Origin: Paracoccaceae bacterium
Lineage (GTDB): Bacteria; Pseudomonadota; Alphaproteobacteria; Rhodobacterales; Rhodobacteraceae
DNA: 9,559 bases
Direction of reading: 5' to 3'
NCBI GenBank assembly: GCA_007121115.1
Contig: SKMI01000287.1
Span: 1-9,559, forward strand
Shown one piece after another: positions 5,747-9,559 of the stretch (within the stretch, counting starts at the first letter, position 1; every line of letters begins with the position of its first letter). The notes beneath the pieces are model-generated. The model ran no database searches. It was not told the DNA's origin and saw only the letters and a list, made by a program, of their open reading frames with translations. Position numbers and translations under genes: made by a program.

Positions 5747-7390
5747 TCACATGTTGGGATAATTCGGCCCATCGCCGCCCTGCGGGGTCACCCAGTGGAT
5801 GTTCTGGCTGGGATCCTTGATGTCGCAGGTCTTGCAGTGCACGCAGTTCTGGAAGTTGATGACGAACTCCGGCCCGTTGTCCTTTTCCACCACCTCGTAC
5901 ACTCCCGCCGGGCAGTAGCGCTGCGCGGGTTCGGCGTAGGTGGGCAGGTTGACCTTGATCGGCACCGACGCGTCCCTGAGCGTCAGATGCGCGGGCTGGC
6001 TTTCCTCGTGGTTGGTGAAGGAATAGGCCACGTTGGTCAGCCGGTCGAAGGACAGCTTGCCATCGGGTTTGGGGTAGTCGATGGGCTTGTGATCGGCGGC
6101 CTTGCCGGTGGCTTCGGCGTCGGACTTGCCATGCGCCATGGTGCCGAAGGCGGAAAAGCCCAGCGTGTTGGTCCACATGTCCAGCCCCCCCAGCGCGAGC
6201 GAGGCCGTCAGCCCGTAGCGCGACCACATCGGCTTGACGTTGCGTACCTTTTTCAGGTCGCGGCCCACCGGCCCCTCGCGCAACTCGGTCTCGTAGGCGG
6301 TCAGCTCGTCGCCCTCGCGCCCGGCCTTGATCGCCTCATGCGCGGCCTCGGCAGCAACCTTGCCCGAGAGCATGGCGTTGTGGTTGCCCTTGATGCGCGG
6401 CACGTTGACCAGCCCGGCCGAACAGCCCAGCAGCGCACCACCGGGGAAGACCACCTTGGGGATGGACTGCCAGCCACCCTCGGAAATCGCCCGCGCGCCG
6501 TAAGCCACCCGCTTGCCGCCCTCCAGAAGCTCAGCCACCATCGGGTGATGCTTGAAGCGCTGGAACTCCATGTAGGGATACAGATGCGGGTTTTCGTAGT
6601 TCAGATGCACCACGAAGCCGATCAGCACCTGGTTGTTCTCGAAGTGGTAGATGAAGCTGCCGCCGCCCGCGTTCTTGCCCAGCGGCCAGCCCATGGTGTG
6701 GGTGACGGTCCCCTCGCGGTGCTTTTCGGGGTCGATCTCCCAGATTTCCTTCATGCCGAGGCCGAATTTCTGCGGCTCCTTGCCCTTGGACAGGTCGTAT
6801 TTCGCCATCACCTCCTTGGACAGAGACCCGCGCACGCCCTCGGACAGGAAGACGTATTTGCCGTGCAGTTCCATCCCCGGCTCATAGGCGTCCGACGGCG
6901 TGCCATCGGGGTTCTTGCCGAATTCGCCGGCGACCACGCCCTTCACGCGGCTGCCGTCATAGACCAGTTCGGACGCCGCCATGCCGGGAAAGATCTCGAC
7001 CCCCAGCGCCTCGGCCTGTTCGGCCATCCAGCGGCAGACATTAGCCATGGAGACGATGTAATTGCCGTGGTTGTTCATCAGCGGCGGCATAGGCCAGTTG
7101 GGCACGCGGATCTGCCCGGCCTGTCCCAGCATGTAGAAATTGTCGCGGGTGACCTCGACCTTGATCGGCGCGCCGCGGTCCTTCCAGTCGGGGATCAGCG
7201 CGTCCAGCCCCACCGGGTCCAGCACCGCGCCCGAAAGGATATGCGCACCGACCTCGGAGCCTTTTTCCAACACCACCACGTTCAGGTCGGCATCCAGTTG
7301 CTTCAACCGGATCGCCGCCGACAGCCCCGCAGGCCCCGCGCCGACGATGACGACATCGTATTCCATGGCTTCGCGTTCGATCCCGGACAT
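5747..7390 (-). CDS. etfQO: Electron transfer flavoprotein-ubiquinone oxidoreductase
   Basis: ETF-QO accepts electrons from reduced electron transfer flavoprotein and passes them to ubiquinone at the inner membrane, linking acyl-CoA and amino-acid dehydrogenases to respiration. The 547 residues match the full family length. The N-terminal FAD-binding motif is VVIVGAGPAGLSAAIRLK (13-30), followed by the acidic end of the second strand in VVVLEKG. The middle has the family blocks GMKEIWEI, MGWPLG and LLGCSAGLVNVPRIKGNHNA. The C-terminal 4Fe-4S domain has Cys493, Cys516, Cys519 and Cys522 in the expected C-x22-C-x2-C-x2-C spacing, so it should be active. ATG at 7390 has AAGGAG (7396-7401) five bases upstream. 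An internal Met at residue 9 is a less likely start. It is transcribed divergently from the CDF transporter gene. Its electron donors, etfA and etfB, are not in the window. Confidence 0.97.
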   Translation of the reverse strand: MSGIEREAMEYDVVIVGAGPAGLSAAIRLKQLDADLNVVVLEKGSEVGAHILSGAVLDPVGLDALIPDWKDRGAPIKVEVTRDNFYMLGQAGQIRVPNWPMPPLMNNHGNYIVSMANVCRWMAEQAEALGVEIFPGMAASELVYDGSRVKGVVAGEFGKNPDGTPSDAYEPGMELHGKYVFLSEGVRGSLSKEVMAKYDLSKGKEPQKFGLGMKEIWEIDPEKHREGTVTHTMGWPLGKNAGGGSFIYHFENNQVLIGFVVHLNYENPHLYPYMEFQRFKHHPMVAELLEGGKRVAYGARAISEGGWQSIPKVVFPGGALLGCSAGLVNVPRIKGNHNAMLSGKVAAEAAHEAIKAGREGDELTAYETELREGPVGRDLKKVRNVKPMWSRYGLTASLALGGLDMWTNTLGFSAFGTMAHGKSDAEATGKAADHKPIDYPKPDGKLSFDRLTNVAYSFTNHEESQPAHLTLRDASVPIKVNLPTYAEPAQRYCPAGVYEVVEKDNGPEFVINFQNCVHCKTCDIKDPSQNIHWVTPQGGDGPNYPNM

Positions 7391-7434
7391 GACGGCTCCT
7401 TCGGTGAGGGTCGGAAAACACTGTTGACTTGAGG

Positions 7435-7463
7435 CGATAGCGCAGCCAGCGCAAGAGGGTCAA
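7435..7463 (-). promoter_or_regulatory. Likely sigma-70 promoter of etfQO
   Basis: The minus strand has TTGACC (7458-7463), a 17-base spacer and CTATCG (7435-7440). Shifting by one gives an 18-base spacer and TATCGC. The -35 is strong and the -10 is moderate. The predicted leader is about 40 bases and contains the AAGGAG ribosome site. It sits in the divergent intergenic region; no equally convincing plus-strand promoter for the transporter was found there. Confidence 0.45.
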
Positions 7464-7512
7464 TCGTGACCGGGGCTCCGAACGCCGCGTCCTGACCGCG
7501 CAGATGCCGGGA

Positions 7513-7537
7513 TCATGCCTCAATTCCGTGTCATGCC
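7513..7537 (+). repeat. Direct repeat TCATGCC upstream of the CDF gene
   Basis: TCATGCC occurs at 7513-7519 and 7531-7537, an 18-base period, with a further ATGCC at 7504-7508. The repeats lie 36-60 bases before the transporter ATG in the divergent region. They may be a regulator site or chance; no known metal-regulator operator is recognised. Confidence 0.25.
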
Positions 7538-7572
7538 CGCCGCCAAGGACGAGTGGAGCAACCGCGAATCGC

Positions 7573-8475
7573 ATGAGCGACCTGAGCAGCGATCAAACCG
7601 GCGCCGCCGCCACCGGGCTGCGTGACGTCACCATGCGCAAGGTCACGGTGGCGCTGATCTCGCTGGTCACGACCGTGGTGCTGACGGTGGGCAAGCTGGT
7701 GATCGGCGTGATCTCGGGCTCGCTGGCGCTGATCGCCGATGGGTTGCAGGGGCTTGTGGATATCGTGGTCACCGGCGTCACCGTGGTGGTGGTGGCGGTT
7801 TCCGGGCGCAGTGCCGACCCGGCCTGGACCTGCGGGCGCGACAAGATCGAGGCGCTGGCCGCGCTGATCGAAGCCACGCTGCTGGCCATCATCGCCATCT
7901 GCATCTGGTATCTGGCGCTGATGAAGCTGGTCTTCGGTGTGGCCGAAGTGACGGTGGAGCCGTGGTTTCTGGGCGCGGTGCTGGTGGCGGTGCTGGCCGA
8001 TTACTGGCGCCATGTGATGATCCGGCGCGCGGCGCGCGAAACCGGCAGCATGGCGCTTGAAGCGAATGCGGCGCATTTCCTGACCGACTCCATGGCCTCG
8101 GCGGCGGTTCTGCTGGGACTGCTGGCGGTGCATTTCGGCTTTCCGGTGGCCGATACGCTGGCCACGCTGGTGGTGGCCGGCTTCCTGAGCTTCACCGCCT
8201 GGCGGGTGGGGGCGCGGGCGGTGGACATGCTGCTGGACCGCACCGACCCGGCGCTGTCGCTGCGGGTGCTGGCGGCCCTGCAGGCGCATCCGCAGGTGCG
8301 CGACGTGCTGGTGCTGCGCCTGCGCCGTCTGCCGCAGCATCACGCGGTGGACTGCCGCGTGCGGGCCGAGGTCTGCGGGATCCCCGGGCTAACCGCGCTG
8401 GAAGCGGCGCTGGCCCGCGACATCCGCGCCGCCATCGGCCCGGCCGAGGTGCTGGTCAGCATCGATCCGCAGTAA
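7573..8475 (+). CDS. Cation diffusion facilitator (CDF) family transporter
   Basis: The 300-residue inner-membrane protein has six hydrophobic segments and a C-terminal cytoplasmic domain ending in VLVSIDPQ, the CDF layout. CDF proteins export divalent metals (Zn, Fe, Mn, Co, Ni) in exchange for protons. The TM1-TM2 region reads GKLVIGVISGSLALIADGLQ and continues to Asp63. TM5 contains AAHFLTDSMAS with His168 and Asp172. The family metal site usually has His or Asp at the position held here by Gln59, so the site reads Q-xxx-D plus H-xxx-D. The TM2-TM3 loop has CGRDKIEALAAL where G-H-x-K-x-E is usual, with Arg for His. The substrate cannot be assigned. The frame is open from 7504, but ATG at 7573 gives the normal CDF N-terminus. 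Its ribosome site is weak: GGAG at 7555-7558 is 14 bases away. The next gene, greA, is 111 bases downstream with its own candidate promoter. Confidence 0.92.
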   Translation: MSDLSSDQTGAAATGLRDVTMRKVTVALISLVTTVVLTVGKLVIGVISGSLALIADGLQGLVDIVVTGVTVVVVAVSGRSADPAWTCGRDKIEALAALIEATLLAIIAICIWYLALMKLVFGVAEVTVEPWFLGAVLVAVLADYWRHVMIRRAARETGSMALEANAAHFLTDSMASAAVLLGLLAVHFGFPVADTLATLVVAGFLSFTAWRVGARAVDMLLDRTDPALSLRVLAALQAHPQVRDVLVLRLRRLPQHHAVDCRVRAEVCGIPGLTALEAALARDIRAAIGPAEVLVSIDPQ

Positions 8476-8492
8476 GCCACATGCGATAACCC

Positions 8493-8521
8493 TTGCATTC
8501 GTGGCACGCCTGCGCTCAGAT
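8493..8521 (+). promoter_or_regulatory. Candidate greA promoter
   Basis: TTGCAT (8493-8498), a 17-base spacer and TCAGAT (8516-8521) fit a moderate sigma-70 promoter in the 111-base gap before greA. Transcription would start near 8528 and the leader would be about 59 bases, including the hairpin and T-run described separately. Confidence 0.35.
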
Positions 8522-8539
8522 GATTCAAGTTTCGGAACG

Positions 8540-8568
8540 GCCCCGGCACCTGTCGCGGGCGGTTTTTT
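8540..8568 (+). terminator. Hairpin plus T6 between CDF gene and greA: terminator or greA attenuator
   Basis: GCCCCGGC (8540-8547) pairs with GTCGCGGGC (8552-8560), with one bulged C (8556), one G-U pair and an ACCT loop. Two G residues and six T residues (8563-8568) follow. This is the form of an intrinsic terminator. It may end the CDF transcript, whose stop is 65 bases upstream. If the greA promoter lies at 8493-8521, the hairpin falls inside the greA leader only 18 bases before the ATG, and it would then act as an attenuator. Confidence 0.5.
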
Positions 8569-8586
8569 ACATCATGGTGGTGTGCA

Positions 8587-9057
8587 ATGGACAAGATACC
8601 CCTGACGCGCGGCGGCTACACGAAGCTCGAGGCCGAGTTGAAGCGGCTGAAATCCGAAGAGCGCCCCGCCATCATCCGCGCCATTGCCGAGGCGCGCGAG
8701 CATGGCGATCTGTCCGAAAACGCCGAATACCATTCGGCGCGCGAGAAGCAGAGCTTCATCGAAGGCCGGATCAAGGAGCTGGAAGGTATCATCGGCCGGG
8801 CCGAGGTGATCGATACTGCGCGGCTGTCCGGGCCGATCAAGTTCGGCGCCAAGGTCACCCTGATCGACGAGGACACCGAAGCCGAGCACCGCTACCAGAT
8901 CGTCGGCGAGCCCGAGGCGAATATCGAGGCAGGGCGACTGAACGTGCGCTCGCCGCTGGCGCGTGCGCTGATCGGCAAGGAAGAAGGCGACAGCGTCGAG
9001 GTGCGCACCCCGGGCGGTCAGCGCAGCTACGAGGTCGTCGAGATCGTTTACGAGTGA
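8587..9057 (+). CDS. greA: Transcription elongation factor GreA
   Basis: GreA enters the secondary channel of stalled, backtracked RNA polymerase and stimulates cleavage of the RNA 3' end. The 156 residues match the family length of about 157. The N-terminal coiled coil (about 8-75) carries the tip motif EHGDLSENAEYHSARE (38-53) with the essential acidic Asp41 and Glu44. The C-terminal FKBP-like domain includes FGAKVTLID (86-94), SPLARALIGKEEGDSVEVRTPGG (122-144) and ends in EIVYE. The start is set by the conserved N-terminus (MDKIPLTRGGYTKLEAEL). The ribosome site is weak (GGTGG at 8576-8580, six bases upstream), which would suit control of expression through the leader hairpin. An unrecognised membrane protein gene follows after 22 bases with no terminator between, so the two are probably co-transcribed. 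Confidence 0.97.
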   Translation: MDKIPLTRGGYTKLEAELKRLKSEERPAIIRAIAEAREHGDLSENAEYHSAREKQSFIEGRIKELEGIIGRAEVIDTARLSGPIKFGAKVTLIDEDTEAEHRYQIVGEPEANIEAGRLNVRSPLARALIGKEEGDSVEVRTPGGQRSYEVVEIVYE

Positions 9058-9079
9058 GCCCGCAACCCCGAGCCGTCCG

Positions 9080-9559
9080 ATGACAGCAGACCGCGCGCCG
9101 TCCGCACCCCGGCGACCCGCCAATGGCGCGCGCGCCCGCCGACGCACGGGCAGCGCGGCGGAATGGGTCGCGGGATTCCTGCTGGCCATCTGGGTCGGCG
9201 TGCTGGCGGTGCTGCTGTTCCGGGGCGGGTTGACCGGTTTCGATGGGGCAGCGCTGGCGGCGATTCTGGTGGTTCTGATGCTGCCGCTGGTGGCGCTGGG
9301 CGGGGTGTTGATGGCGCTGCGGCAGGTGCGGGCACTGCAGGACCAGCTTGCCGCGCTTCAGGACAGTGTCGACGGGCTGCGGCTGGCCTGGCAGGCGCAA
9401 GCGCAGGCGCGCGCGCGGCCCATGCCCGAGCCCGACCCCCGGCAAGACAGCCTCGACCGCGCGCGACGGGCCACCGAAAACGCGCTGACGGTGTTTTCCA
9501 GCGCCCGCGCCCCGCGCGCCGAGGCGCCCGGGGCCGATGCCGCCGCGCAGCCCGCCCTG
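9080..9559 (+). CDS. Two-helix membrane protein with coiled coil, function unknown (partial)
   Basis: An open frame of 160 codons begins at ATG 9080 and runs off the right edge. I do not recognise a named family. Residues 1-27 are basic (many Arg, Pro and Ala). Two hydrophobic segments follow at about 29-48 and 57-80, separated by a short loop (FRGGLTGFDG). A probable coiled coil comes next (about 82-110, RQVRALQDQLAALQDSVDGL). The rest is Arg-, Pro- and Ala-rich. The basic N-terminus suggests it faces the cytoplasm, with the coiled coil also inside. The ribosome site is weak (GAG seven bases upstream). It lies 22 bases after greA, so it probably shares that transcript. Codon use resembles its neighbours, which supports it being a real gene. 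Confidence 0.7.
   Translation, partial: MTADRAPSAPRRPANGARARRRTGSAAEWVAGFLLAIWVGVLAVLLFRGGLTGFDGAALAAILVVLMLPLVALGGVLMALRQVRALQDQLAALQDSVDGLRLAWQAQAQARARPMPEPDPRQDSLDRARRATENALTVFSSARAPRAEAPGADAAAQPAL

Noticed and set aside
5717..5750. Inverted repeat GTGAC/GTCAC around the etfQO stop as a terminator
   Set aside because: Only five continuous pairs, a long loop and no T-run; it overlaps the stop codon and is likely chance.
5696..7432. 578-codon plus-strand frame opposite etfQO
   Set aside because: The opposite strand encodes a complete ETF-QO with all cofactor motifs; this frame has His/Arg/Gln-rich composition and no recognisable motif.
7504..7572. Longer CDF protein starting at ATG 7504
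   Set aside because: The added 23 residues (Pro/Ser/Cys-rich) do not look like a CDF N-terminus, no ribosome site precedes this ATG, and it would overlap the spaced repeats.
8534..8562. GGAAC before greA as an EcfG general-stress promoter
   Set aside because: No CGTT lies at the required 16-17-base spacing, and the segment is better explained by the hairpin.

Overview
This looks like an ordinary chromosomal segment from a GC-rich alphaproteobacterium, most likely of the order Rhodobacterales (Rhodobacter/Roseobacter group). The main grounds are an RpoHII-type heat-shock sigma factor, an IspE with a TPR gene directly upstream, a full-length ETF:ubiquinone oxidoreductase, and GC-rich codons with strong third-position bias. 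That bias produces long antisense shadow frames, and none of these is called as a gene. No mobile element, CRISPR array, tRNA or rRNA was seen.

Minus-strand block (7390 down to 1), in transcription order: etfQO, which passes electrons from fatty-acid and amino-acid oxidation to ubiquinone; an exported TPR protein with its own promoter and a TTG start; ispE, which begins with GTG four bases after the TPR stop and performs a step of the MEP isoprenoid pathway; rpoHII, preceded by a candidate ECF/RpoE-type promoter; a ChaN-like protein whose first ATG overlaps the rpoHII stop as ATGA; and, after a 186-base gap, a metallo-beta-lactamase-fold hydrolase of the AHL-lactonase-like group that runs off the left edge.

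Plus-strand block (7573 to the right edge): a six-helix cation diffusion facilitator with Gln at a position where His or Asp normally binds metal; greA, preceded by a GC hairpin and six T residues; and, 22 bases after greA, an unrecognised protein with two membrane segments and a coiled coil, cut by the right edge. The two blocks diverge from a 182-base intergenic region (7391-7572).

No wholly new multi-gene system is evident. The best second-look items are regulatory or residue-level: a G-quadruplex motif held in the loop of an 18-bp hairpin at the rpoHII/chaN junction, a likely RpoE-type promoter for rpoHII, an attenuator-like leader on greA, and the Gln substitution in the CDF transporter. 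Promoter, terminator and G4 calls are by eye and untested.
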